A DNA stretch of 64,000 bases from Psychrobacter sp. DAB_AL43B. GTDB lineage: Bacteria > Pseudomonadota > Gammaproteobacteria > Pseudomonadales > Moraxellaceae. Where the stretch lies: NCBI RefSeq assembly GCF_900168255.1, contig NZ_LT799838.1, positions 744,001-808,000 of the forward strand, given 5' to 3'. The notes beneath the pieces are model-generated. The model searched no databases, was not told the origin of the DNA, and saw only the letters and a program-made list of their open reading frames with translations. Made by a program: the position numbers and the translations under genes. Numbering within the stretch: position 1 is the first letter of the stretch; the number at the start of each line of letters is the position of its first letter. Positions 33,773 through 42,630 of this stretch are shown here, one piece after another.

Positions 33773-33830
33773 CTAAAATACGGTATTAAGCGGTCGGTTG
33801 TTTCAATAAAAAATGTATGGATAAAAAGGC

Positions 33831-33975
33831 TATATTCGATACTAAATAAAATAGATACGTTGTTTTATAACGCGAGACTGGGATGAGTTTTTCTTGCTTA
33901 CTGTGCCTACGCCGACAGAGGCTGCAAAAAATAATCCCAGTCTCGCTGTATCTTTTTTACATTAAACTGACTATA
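33831..33975 (-). repeat. MITE-like repeat, copy 3 (inverted)
   Basis: A 145-bp element between argB and the phosphomannomutase gene. Its interior (TTTTTCTTGCTTACTGTGC and ACAGAGGCTGCAAAAA) matches the reverse complement of copy 1. The right end reads CATTAAACTGACTATA; the left end (TATATTCGATAC) is more worn. The core GACTGGGAT and ATCCCAGTC form a strong hairpin. Confidence 0.65.
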
Positions 33976-34007
33976 CGCTTGTGATAAAAAGTAGTTTTGG
34001 CAACTAG

Positions 34008-35894
34008 CTATTCAGGAAGAATAGCCATAATTTGCGCTGCTAAATCTTCATCAAATGGATGGCATAAAGCGGCGAATTTTGCCTGAATATCTTTTAGATC
34101 CTCTATGCTGTCGCCAGCAAAGCGAGCAGTTAAATTGTGACTGGTATTTGATTGACGTAGCACCCCAAAACCGTGTGCAAAATCTAAACGTACGCCATCG
34201 ATACAACTCAGTTTGGTCCCGACAGGCAATAAATATTGTGCTTGTTGCAATGTTATATAGGGTCTTTTAGCAGAGCATGTGCACTCTGAGACAGCACAGT
34301 CGATGATTGGTTGGTGCTCAATATGAGTAGAAGTAAGCGATGTTGCTTTTATAAGTTGTTGTAAGTACAGACATAGCCGGATAAGCCGCTCTACGATTGA
34401 GCAGTCTGTCAAAGCTGTCTCTGGAAGCGGTAAATAATGGTCAGCAGTACTCACTATTACCGGTAAGCCATGAATGATAATAGCTAAGTTTGGAGAAATT
34501 TTACCGCTATTGGCTGTATGTCCCAGCCAATGTAATAGCCGTAATGCTGCGTACATGGCGTCATCATAAAGGATGAAATAGCCATCATTAAAAATAAAAT
34601 GACCTGATAACTCACCAGCGAATATAATTTGATTATTAGATTGTTGTAAACGTCTACGTATCAGGCTGCTACCCGTTTTGCTCATCACGGCTGTTGCGCC
34701 AAGTTCAGTAATGAGCTTGGGCAAATGATGGCAGCATTTAATATCAAAGAGAATTTGAGACGGTAATTGCGAATCAGTTAAAAATTCAGGGCGTTCAGTC
34801 AGCGCTACTTGTGCTAATAAGTAGAGTAAATGGTCAGGCGTGACAACCTTGCCGTTATTATCGACAATCATCAGCCTATCGCCATCGCCATCAAAAGCGA
34901 TACCTATATCTGCTTGATGCGTAACAACGCTTTGTTGCAGCTGTTTGAGTCGATGTGGTTCAGTAGGATCAGGATTGCCCGTTGGGAAATGTCCGTCTGG
35001 TATATCGTTGAACATGATGACATGTTGGCAAAAGCGCTCAAATAAGTGCTGGGCGATATTGCTGGTTGCACCATGCATACAGTCTATGACAACCACCAAA
35101 TCAAGTTTGGATAATGGTTTTTGGTTGTCTTTTGGGTTCTGATCCTCACGTGGATTGTCGTGCTGATAAAGCTGCTTAAACACTTGCACAATAGTATCTA
35201 TATAAGTCGTTGCGACTTGTTCAGCGGATAAGTGCATCTGATTATTATTGATAAGGGTATCACTTGCACTTAACGGTGTATTTTGAGCTTTGTTATCTTT
35301 TTGAAGGCAGCTTTTTTGAATGTTACTTTTTTGAGTGTTACTTTGTTGAATGTTACTTTTTTGAGTGTTACTTTGTTGAGGAGCACTGTGGTTTAAATGG
35401 CTACCATTCAGTTTCTGGTCAAGTAGCTGCTGATAAAGTCCTTGTATCTCTGTGCTGCTAGGAGACTGATGGTTTACTAACCACTTAATACCTAAAATGT
35501 CTTTGGCAGAGTGGCTGGCCGTCACAACAATGCCGTGACCCTGATAGTGCTCTGCCCAAAAAACCATCATAGGGGTGGTCACTAAACCCAGCTGGATAAC
35601 TTGTATGCCGCACTGAGTCAATATATGGGCGAGCTTTTGAGCAATAACGTCACTACCGCAGCGCACATCATAACCAATCACGACGATAATTTTTTCATTA
35701 TCCGGGTTTTGAATCATGTTTGGCATGAGAGCGCTGTTTTTTAAATTGTACTGTATTGGATGGCGGTGTGAGGCATGATAAAGGTGAGCAAAAGCGTGCC
35801 CTAGTGCTTGAATAAAGTCAGTGGTGAAATGCTGGTGCGAACCACGAATATCATAAGCACGAAATAAGGGTTGCTGCGCAGCAAAAGACGGCAT
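34008..35894 (-). CDS. Phosphomannomutase/phosphoglucomutase with tandem-repeat insert
   Basis: An alpha-D-phosphohexomutase (AlgC/ManB type) that interconverts hexose 6- and 1-phosphates for lipopolysaccharide and exopolysaccharide precursors. Visible: N-terminal FRAYDIRG; phosphoserine loop VTASHSAKDILGIKWL with S127; metal loop DGDGDR; sugar loop GELSGHF; and a C-terminal phosphate-binding segment. The loop is odd, since TASHNP is usual and N-P is replaced by S-A. At 628 residues it is about 165 longer than AlgC because of a low-complexity insert at about 160-260 that holds five pentapeptides of the pattern S-x-x-Q-(K/Q) (175-199). AAGGAG precedes the ATG. Position before argB and after dut matches algC. 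Confidence 0.88.
   Translation of the reverse strand: MPSFAAQQPLFRAYDIRGSHQHFTTDFIQALGHAFAHLYHASHRHPIQYNLKNSALMPNMIQNPDNEKIIVVIGYDVRCGSDVIAQKLAHILTQCGIQVIQLGLVTTPMMVFWAEHYQGHGIVVTASHSAKDILGIKWLVNHQSPSSTEIQGLYQQLLDQKLNGSHLNHSAPQQSNTQKSNIQQSNTQKSNIQKSCLQKDNKAQNTPLSASDTLINNNQMHLSAEQVATTYIDTIVQVFKQLYQHDNPREDQNPKDNQKPLSKLDLVVVIDCMHGATSNIAQHLFERFCQHVIMFNDIPDGHFPTGNPDPTEPHRLKQLQQSVVTHQADIGIAFDGDGDRLMIVDNNGKVVTPDHLLYLLAQVALTERPEFLTDSQLPSQILFDIKCCHHLPKLITELGATAVMSKTGSSLIRRRLQQSNNQIIFAGELSGHFIFNDGYFILYDDAMYAALRLLHWLGHTANSGKISPNLAIIIHGLPVIVSTADHYLPLPETALTDCSIVERLIRLCLYLQQLIKATSLTSTHIEHQPIIDCAVSECTCSAKRPYITLQQAQYLLPVGTKLSCIDGVRLDFAHGFGVLRQSNTSHNLTARFAGDSIEDLKDIQAKFAALCHPFDEDLAAQIMAILPE
35298..35372 (-). 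repeat. In-frame 15-bp tandem repeats inside the phosphomannomutase gene
   Basis: Five 15-base units encode SNTQK, SNIQQ, SNTQK, SNIQK and SCLQK. Units alternate, giving a 30-base higher-order period. Because each unit is five codons, gain or loss would keep the frame. Confidence 0.9.
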
Positions 35895-35997
35895 CGCTTA
35901 CTCTCCTTATTATCGTGATTGATGGGGTTGTGGTTAATGAAAAACGCATAGCTGGTTATGAGTGTTTAGACAATTCATAGTGATTTAACGGTTACTA

Positions 35998-36462
35998 TTA
36001 TTGACGACCGGAGTGGCCAAAACCACCGGCCCCGCGTGCGCTAGTATCACTAAATTCTGTCACCACTTCAAACTCAGGGCGGGCAACTGGTACAACGACA
36101 TACTGTGCCATACGCTCTGCTGGATTGAGGACAAAGTCTTCATTGCTGCGATTCCAAATACTGACCATCAGCTCGCCTTGATAATCGGCATCAATCAAGC
36201 CGACCAAGTTACCCAAAACGATACCGTGCTTATGACCGAGACCTGAGCGCGGCAAAATCATTCCGGCAAAATTAGGGTCTTGAATATAAACCGCAAGACC
36301 GGTGCCAATTAAATGCGTTGCACCTGCTTTAATGGTCAAAGGCTCATCAATACAAGCACGTAGATCAATACCAGCACTACCATCAGTGGCACGTGTCGGT
36401 AGCGAGAACGCTTTATCTTCGGTGATTTTAGGGTTTAATACTTTAACTTGGACAGCTTGCAT
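35998..36462 (-). CDS. dut: dUTP diphosphatase
   Basis: Hydrolyses dUTP to dUMP, keeping uracil out of DNA and feeding dTMP synthesis. All five trimeric dUTPase motifs are visible: [47 protein letters not shown] and the flexible C-terminal [10 protein letters not shown] arm. At 154 residues it is complete and of normal length. It is transcribed leftward ahead of the phosphomannomutase and argB. Confidence 0.97.
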   Translation of the reverse strand: MQAVQVKVLNPKITEDKAFSLPTRATDGSAGIDLRACIDEPLTIKAGATHLIGTGLAVYIQDPNFAGMILPRSGLGHKHGIVLGNLVGLIDADYQGELMVSIWNRSNEDFVLNPAERMAQYVVVPVARPEFEVVTEFSDTSARGAGGFGHSGRQ

Positions 36463-36554
36463 AACGCACTCACTTAACGATTTAATGGTTTTATAAATTT
36501 AATGTTTTAATCTAAGAGATAAAATTGATGATTTTTTTGAAGCTATATATTCGA

Positions 36555-37958
36555 TTATAGTATCAGCAAACTTGCTAAGCCCAAAAACGACATAAAGCCG
36601 ACAATATCTGTCACGGTAGTCAGGATCACTGAGGCAGATAACGCAGGATCGATATTCATGCGCTTTAGCATCAGCGGAATACTAATCCCCGAGACATTGG
36701 CGGCGGTCATATTAATCGCAATAGCCAGACCGATGACCGCACTAATTTTAATGTCATGAAACCACAATTGAGCAATAAACGCCATGATTATCGCCCATAT
36801 AATACCGTTTATCGCCCCAACCCACAGCTCTTTATTTAATAACCATAGACGGTTAGAACCACCAATTTGACCCATCGCCATACCACGGATGACGACAGTG
36901 AGTGTTTGCGAGCCTGCGATACCGCCCATACTAGCGACCACTGGCATCAGTATCGCTAGCGCCACGACTTTTGCTAATACCGCCTCAAACTGTCCAATCA
37001 CCGCAGCCGCTAATAGAGCCGTACATAAGTTAATGCCCAGCCAAATACTACGGCTTTTGGCACTGGTTAAAATAGGCGCAAACAGCTCTTCATCTTGGCT
37101 GACACCAGCAAGATTTTTCATAGTGCTATCGACATCATCTTGGATAATTTCCATGATATCCTCACCATTTAACTGACCGACCAGCTCGCCATGGCTATTA
37201 ATAACGGGTGCAAAACGGATGTCTTCTGAGCGGAAAATAGCGGCGGCATCTTGAATATCTAGACGATCATTAATGGTGATGGCAGTATGAATCAAATCTG
37301 CAACTAGCGTGTTTTGGTTATGCTTAATCAAATCAGCCAGACTTAATAAGCCAAGCAGTTGCTGGCTTTTATCAACGACCAGTAGTTCCTGGCTTTCATC
37401 ATCGAGCAGCTCAATATTTTCTCGTAGCCAGTTTTGCACCTCAGCCAACGTCATATCTTCTCGAACCTGAATAAGCTCAGGATTCATATAGCTGCCGACT
37501 TCCCAGTCTTTATAGGTATCAAGTTTGTTGACCTGAACTCGGATATCCTCATCCAAGGTCGCCATGACCGAGGTACGCACGCTCTCAGTTACCGTATCTA
37601 AAATCTCTGAGATGTCTTGGGCATCAAGATCTTGGGTGAAAAGCGATATCTCTTTTGAGGAGATGTTCTCTAGCAATGGCTGGCGTGTATCAAATTCTAG
37701 TTCAGCGAGGACCTCGCCTTTGATATTTTCAGGGACTTGGGCCCAAATCAATAGGCGGTTTTGAGTAGGAAATGATTCTAGTAAGTTGGCAATCTCATAC
37801 TCTGACTGCTTGGTTAAAAACTCAGTAATAGCCACATACGCTTTATCAGCAACCAGCTCTTGCAAATACAGTAGCTTATATTCGGCGCTATATTCAGCCG
37901 GATTATAGTCTCCCTGTCGTGTCGATGGTCGTTCTTGATTCGGCGTCGGGGTGGGCAT
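36555..37958 (-). CDS. mgtE: Magnesium transporter MgtE
   Basis: A 467-residue magnesium channel. The soluble N-terminal helical domain (about 30-140, LLESFPTQNRLLIWAQVPENI) is followed by two CBS domains (about 145-275, e.g. SYMNPELIQVREDMTL and AAAIFRSEDIRFAPVIN). Five membrane helices follow from about 305, containing MPVVASMGGIAGSQTLTVVIRGMA and the late segment AINMTAANVSGISIPLML that lines the pore. The cytosolic domains sense magnesium and close the channel. No Mg riboswitch was seen in the 93-base gap before it. Confidence 0.95.
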   Translation of the reverse strand: MPTPTPNQERPSTRQGDYNPAEYSAEYKLLYLQELVADKAYVAITEFLTKQSEYEIANLLESFPTQNRLLIWAQVPENIKGEVLAELEFDTRQPLLENISSKEISLFTQDLDAQDISEILDTVTESVRTSVMATLDEDIRVQVNKLDTYKDWEVGSYMNPELIQVREDMTLAEVQNWLRENIELLDDESQELLVVDKSQQLLGLLSLADLIKHNQNTLVADLIHTAITINDRLDIQDAAAIFRSEDIRFAPVINSHGELVGQLNGEDIMEIIQDDVDSTMKNLAGVSQDEELFAPILTSAKSRSIWLGINLCTALLAAAVIGQFEAVLAKVVALAILMPVVASMGGIAGSQTLTVVIRGMAMGQIGGSNRLWLLNKELWVGAINGIIWAIIMAFIAQLWFHDIKISAVIGLAIAINMTAANVSGISIPLMLKRMNIDPALSASVILTTVTDIVGFMSFLGLASLLIL

Positions 37959-38051
37959 AAAAGTTCCAAGTTTTGAGGTTCTAAATAATGGTAATGACTA
38001 CAGACTGGATGGTAGTCCAACCTACGCTTCTCTCAAGCATTTATCCTAAAG

Positions 38052-40085
38052 CTAGCGATTGCCCAATAACGCTCGAATATTGGCCAAATATTCATCGGCG
38101 ACGGCTTCTGGATCTTTGGTGGCTTTTTTCTTCTTGGCTTTGGCTGGCCAGTCGATGTGCTCTTCTGGCAGTTCATCTAAAAATCTTGATTCAGAAGTGA
38201 CGCGCATCTGACCGCCAGCACGGCGCTGAGTGGCTAGCGTCAAGGTCAGCTCACGACGGGCGCGAGTAATGCCTACATACATTAAGCGCCGTTCTTCTTC
38301 GACCGTCTCGCTTAAGATGGAGTTGCGATGCGGTAGCATTTCTTCCTCAAGCCCCATAATGTAGACAAAATCAAATTCCAAGCCTTTTGCGGCATGCAAG
38401 GTCATCAGATTGACTTTATTGGTATTTTCTTCTTCTTGCTGCTGCTCAAGCATATCCAGCAACACCAGCTTACGAATAATAGTATCGATCGTCCGATCTT
38501 CGTCTTCTTCAGCGCGATTAATCAGTGATTGAATACTGGTATAGAGCATATCGATATTATCGATACGGTTTTTTTCTTGTTGCGGTGTCTTAGAGTCACT
38601 ACGGACAAAGTCAATATAACCGGTCTCATCAATCATCTGACGTACGATTGGCACAGGGTCGGGGTGTCCGTCCAGCTCACGGGTATAATGTTCAATAAAA
38701 TCGCCAAACTCTTTTAAAGTGCCATAAGCTTTCGATGGCAAGACATGACTAAGACCGGCATGAGTACACGATGCCAATAGTGAGATGCTATGCTCTTGCG
38801 AAAATAAGCCCAGTTTTTCAAGCGTGGCTGGTCCCATACCACGTTTAGGCGTATTAATAATACGCAAAAAAGCACTGTCATCTTCAGGATTCAATATCAT
38901 CCGTAGATAGCCCATGATATCTTTAATTTCACTACGGGCAAAAAAGGACTGACCACCGGATAATTTATAAGGGACTTGCAATTGACGCAGCTGTGCTTCT
39001 AGCATGCGCGCCTGAAAGTTACTACGATAGAGGACAGCATACTGATCCCATTCATTACCAAAGCGCAGTTTGTGGGTGACGATTTCTTTGGCGACGCGCT
39101 CGGACTCATCATCGTCATTGCGACAATTGATAATGCGAATTTTTTCGCCTTGACCTTTATCTGACCACAGTTTCTTTTCAAATAAATGCTCGTTATTGGT
39201 AATAACGGCGTTGGCAGAGGTCAAAATACGACTGGTCGAGCGATAGTTTTGCTCGAGCATCACAATTTTTAATTTTGGGAAATCCTCTTTGAGCAGTGCC
39301 ATGTTTTCAGGCTTTGCACCGCGCCACGCATAGATAGACTGGTCATCATCGCCAACCACGGTAAAGCGTCCTTGCGGTCCGACCAAATATTTAATCATCT
39401 CATACTGAGCGGTATTGGTATCTTGATATTCATCGACAAGCAGGTAACGAATGCGGTTTTGCCATTTATCACGCAGTTCTCTATTTTCACGCAATATTTT
39501 AGTCGGCAATACAATCAAGTCATCAAAATCGACCGCATTATAAGCACGTAAGTTACGCTCATATAGCGCATAAAGCGTCGCAAAAATCATATCTTCCGGA
39601 TCGTCTAAGGTTTCCATCGCCTTATCAGGCTCAATCAGATCATTTTTCCAATCAGAAATCATTTTTATCGCTTTACCGACCAGCTCACGACTTTCAGCGC
39701 CACTTAAGTTATCGCGCATCATCAGCTCCATCAGCAGACGTTTACTATCGTCGCTGTCCATGATGGAGAAGTTGCCCTTGAGCGGTGTATGAATCAGCTC
39801 ATAACGTAAAAACTGAAGCCCAAATTGGTGAAAGGTCGACACCGTCAGCCCGCGCGTCTTTTCGCTCGGCAGTAATTTACTGACCCGAGCTTTCATTTCA
39901 CGCGCCGCTTTATTGGTAAAAGTCACCGCCGTGATACGCTCAGCTGGCATGTTACATTCTTCAATAAGATAAGCAATTTTGCGCGTAATCACTGACGTCT
40001 TACCGGAACCGGCACCTGCTAGCACAAGCAATGGACCTGATACGTAGAGCATCGCTTCTTGTTGTTTGGGATTAAGTTGACTCAT
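38052..40085 (-). CDS. rep: ATP-dependent DNA helicase Rep
   Basis: A superfamily 1A 3'-5' helicase that restarts stalled replication forks and clears proteins from DNA. The motifs are in order: Q-motif LNPKQQEAM, Walker A AGAGSGKTSVI (25-35), TFTNKAAREM, Walker B LLVDEYQDTN, motif III GDDDQSIYAWRGA, motif IV EQNYRST, motif V NLMTLHAAKGLEF and motif VI YVGITRARREL. Length 677 equals E. coli Rep (673), and LNPKQQEA favours Rep over UvrD. AGGTCACC before the ATG is a fair ribosome-binding site. Confidence 0.95.
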   Translation of the reverse strand: MSQLNPKQQEAMLYVSGPLLVLAGAGSGKTSVITRKIAYLIEECNMPAERITAVTFTNKAAREMKARVSKLLPSEKTRGLTVSTFHQFGLQFLRYELIHTPLKGNFSIMDSDDSKRLLMELMMRDNLSGAESRELVGKAIKMISDWKNDLIEPDKAMETLDDPEDMIFATLYALYERNLRAYNAVDFDDLIVLPTKILRENRELRDKWQNRIRYLLVDEYQDTNTAQYEMIKYLVGPQGRFTVVGDDDQSIYAWRGAKPENMALLKEDFPKLKIVMLEQNYRSTSRILTSANAVITNNEHLFEKKLWSDKGQGEKIRIINCRNDDDESERVAKEIVTHKLRFGNEWDQYAVLYRSNFQARMLEAQLRQLQVPYKLSGGQSFFARSEIKDIMGYLRMILNPEDDSAFLRIINTPKRGMGPATLEKLGLFSQEHSISLLASCTHAGLSHVLPSKAYGTLKEFGDFIEHYTRELDGHPDPVPIVRQMIDETGYIDFVRSDSKTPQQEKNRIDNIDMLYTSIQSLINRAEEDEDRTIDTIIRKLVLLDMLEQQQEEENTNKVNLMTLHAAKGLEFDFVYIMGLEEEMLPHRNSILSETVEEERRLMYVGITRARRELTLTLATQRRAGGQMRVTSESRFLDELPEEHIDWPAKAKKKKATKDPEAVADEYLANIRALLGNR

Positions 40086-40983
40086 AAGGTGACCTGTAAG
40101 ACAAAAGCAAAAAAAGAAAGCAAAAATAGGCTAGCGCCGATATAAAAAGCTGCTAAGTTAAATAAATACCGTATTAAGCAAATTGATAGCGCAATATGGC
40201 AATATGGCGTCATATAGAAATTGAAACATGGCGTCGATAGGATTATTCAAATAATCAGCTAATTGAGCTCATGGTAATTAATATTTTGTGACAATTAATC
40301 ATGAAAGCCGTCGTTAAAACAGCTGTCGATACCGCCACTGATATAACCATGGAATTCGGTGGGTCATTATAAAGCAAAACCCCTATCTTTGGGTGAGGAG
40401 TTAGTGGATGAGTGCTCAGTAAAAAAGCGTTTAGATTGCGAGACTTACACTATATATACCAGGGCCTTTTTAGAAATATAGATATGGGCTTAATATAAGG
40501 TAACGTCTGTATCATAGTTTATGGTACAAAAAACATATTTTTTTTGCAGATAAAGTGACCGTTCAATACAGTTAAAAACTAGCTTTTAATTGCCGATATG
40601 CGTATAGTACGTAAATAATTTATGCCAGTTGTCACGTCATTGTTGACCACGTGTAATGAGCTATTAAATCAATTAAGTAAACTATCAAATATGATATTGA
40701 TTTAATAAGTTGATCTTACGTTGTTACAAGATGCGTTGGGCGACCAGCCTTTTATCCGCGTATACAGCGGACACTCTACAGTTGGTCACGTCTGACATCG
40801 TCGTCAATAAGCTTGATAATTGGTTATTACCAGCACAGACCCTAAAATAGTTACTTAAATACAGTGACTCAATGACAGTCACTTTGTGTTTTCGTCTGTG
40901 TTATGCCTGTCGCTAGACGGCCTTAAATGGGTCAGTACTTGCGCTGCGCTTAACACTCGATTGGGTGAGGAGCACGTATTATC
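40086..40983. other. Long non-coding region upstream of nuoA
   Basis: About 900 bases between divergent rep and nuoA with no credible reading frame. It holds several inverted repeats: TCCGC/GCGGA near 40757-40773, enclosed by GACCA/TGGTC at about 40741-40787, and AGTGACT/AGTCACT near 40862-40882. It must carry the nuo promoter and probably regulatory sites, but no single promoter stands out by eye. GGTGAGGAGCACG just before nuoA supplies the ribosome-binding site. Confidence 0.6.
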
Positions 40984-41610
40984 ATGTCTGCTTTTAATTG
41001 GTCAGCAATTGCTTTTATTTTAGCCGCCATTGCGCTAGTTATTTTTATGCTGGTCGTTCCGCGCCTGCTCGGCGGTCGCTCTCACGGCTCACAAAAAGAA
41101 GAAGTATTTGAAGCGGGTGTTGTCGGAGCTGGCAACGCCCGTATTCGTTTGTCTGCCAAATTCTATTTGGTGGCAATCTTCTTTGTTATTTTTGACCTAG
41201 AAGCGCTATATTTATATGCTTATGCCGTTTCGGTACGTGAAGCGGGTTGGCTTGGTTTTGCAGCAGCAGCGATATTTATCACGATCTTAATCATTGGCTT
41301 GGTATACGAGCTGAGCTTAGGTGCGATGAACTGGGCGCCATCTGATAAACGTCTCAAAAAACCGCGTTTATATGCCGCCCCTGCAGGTTTCAATTTGGCA
41401 GACATCACCCAGTTTGATGGTGTTGATGAGCTAATGATCGACCCTACGGGCAAGATACCTGCGCAATCTTCAGGACAGATTAACGTCTCAAACAATATTG
41501 AGACCAATCGCCGCCATTTAAAAAATCTTGATCATAATATTAATACCACGGGTAATGTTACTTCTGTGGACTTTGCGACGTCTGCGCAACCAGATAAGGT
41601 TAAACGTTAA
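40984..41610 (+). CDS. nuoA: NADH-quinone oxidoreductase subunit A
   Basis: A small membrane subunit of complex I at the junction with the peripheral arm. Three helices are visible (about 5-27, 60-80, 87-108). The conserved loop after the first helix is EEVFEAGVVGAGNARIRLSAKFYLVAIFFVIFDLEALYLY read in parts, containing the F-D-L-E motif in helix 2. Length 208 against about 147 in E. coli: the extra part is a hydrophilic tail from about residue 120, rich in N, T and D. It begins the 13-gene nuo operon; a 188-base gap with a small hairpin (41752-41772) separates it from nuoB. Confidence 0.96.
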   Translation: MSAFNWSAIAFILAAIALVIFMLVVPRLLGGRSHGSQKEEVFEAGVVGAGNARIRLSAKFYLVAIFFVIFDLEALYLYAYAVSVREAGWLGFAAAAIFITILIIGLVYELSLGAMNWAPSDKRLKKPRLYAAPAGFNLADITQFDGVDELMIDPTGKIPAQSSGQINVSNNIETNRRHLKNLDHNINTTGNVTSVDFATSAQPDKVKR

Positions 41611-41798
41611 TTAGCTCTAATGGTTTTGCCAGTTTTGCTTAAAATTTGTATGGCCTGTTAGAAGCGGAATGCAGAGTACGGTGACACAAACAGGTTTATA
41701 ATAAATTTATATTAATGATCAGTTATTAATAATAAAAGTTATGGTGATATTGGTGACAAGATAATGGTCACCTTCGCTTAAAATAAAGGTTGTATGTT

Positions 41799-42467
41799 AT
41801 GAAATACACATTAACAAAAGCCAACCCTGATGCAGATGTTTATCCTGCTCAGACACGCCAAACCGTCAATGATCCGATGGAAGATGAAGTCAATAAAAAC
41901 GTCTTTATGGGTCGTCTAGAAGATCTTGTGCACTCGACAGCAAACTGGGGGCGTAAGCATTCATTATGGCCATTTAACTTTGGTACCTCTTGCTGTTATG
42001 TCGAATATGCCACCACACTAACGGCGGTTCATGATTTGTCACGCTTTGGTGCCGAAGTTATTCGTGCATCGCCCCGTCAGGCGGACGTGATGATCGTCGC
42101 TGGTACTTGCTTTGTCAAAATGGCACCGGTTATTCAGCGCCTTTACGAGCAAATGCTTGAGCCAAAATGGGTCATCTCTATGGGCGCTTGTGCCAACTCG
42201 GGTGGCATGTACGATATTTATTCAGTCGTACAAGGCGTAGATAAAATTATTCCAGTCGATGTCTATATACCAGGCTGTCCGCCGCGTCCAGAAGCGTTGA
42301 TTCAAGGCCTAATGTTATTGCAAGAATCTATTACTAAAGAACGTCGCCCATTAGGTATTCATGTCAATGATCAGGGTATCTATCAGCCGCAAATGACGCC
42401 TGAGCGTGACCGTAAGCAAGCGGATCGTATCGCTGTGAAAAACTTACGTAGCCCAGATAGTATTTAG
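41799..42467 (+). CDS. nuoB: NADH-quinone oxidoreductase subunit B
   Basis: Carries the terminal [4Fe-4S] cluster N2 that passes electrons to quinone. Ligands are the tandem pair C65-C66 ([10 protein letters not shown]), C131 (MGACANSGG) and C160 (PGCPPRPEA). The frame is open from a TTG nine bases earlier, but the ATG at 41799 with AAAGG before it is chosen, giving 222 residues. The first 40 residues are more hydrophilic than usual. Confidence 0.97.
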   Translation: MKYTLTKANPDADVYPAQTRQTVNDPMEDEVNKNVFMGRLEDLVHSTANWGRKHSLWPFNFGTSCCYVEYATTLTAVHDLSRFGAEVIRASPRQADVMIVAGTCFVKMAPVIQRLYEQMLEPKWVISMGACANSGGMYDIYSVVQGVDKIIPVDVYIPGCPPRPEALIQGLMLLQESITKERRPLGIHVNDQGIYQPQMTPERDRKQADRIAVKNLRSPDSI

Positions 42468-42553
42468 TCAAGCCGTTTATTTTAGTATTTGCTTCGGTAA
42501 CTCGGCTCAATAGTTAATAATTCATAGCAATGCTCATTACGCATACGCTCATC

Positions 42554-42613
42554 ATAGTTCGGTTATGATTAATATAGTTCGGTTATGATTGACATAGTTC
42601 AGTTATGATTAAT
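42554..42613 (+). repeat. Three 20-bp tandem repeats between nuoB and nuoCD
   Basis: Three adjacent copies of ATAGTTCGGTTATGATTAAT (42554-42573, 42574-42593, 42594-42613) differ at only three positions. They end 17 bases before the nuoCD start codon, next to its ribosome-binding site (GAAGGAA). Confidence 0.9.
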
Positions 42614-42630
42614 GAAGGAATACATCATTC

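Noticed and set aside
35264-35461. A small plus-strand frame rich in FECYF repeats opposite the phosphomannomutase.
   Set aside because: It is the reverse reading of the in-frame 15-bp repeats of the real gene.
37959-38051. Possible Mg-sensing riboswitch before mgtE.
   Set aside because: The gap is only 93 bases with one small 6-bp hairpin and no fold resembling known Mg riboswitches.
42554-42613. Tandem 20-bp repeats considered as a CRISPR array.
   Set aside because: The units are directly adjacent with no spacers, and no cas gene is present.
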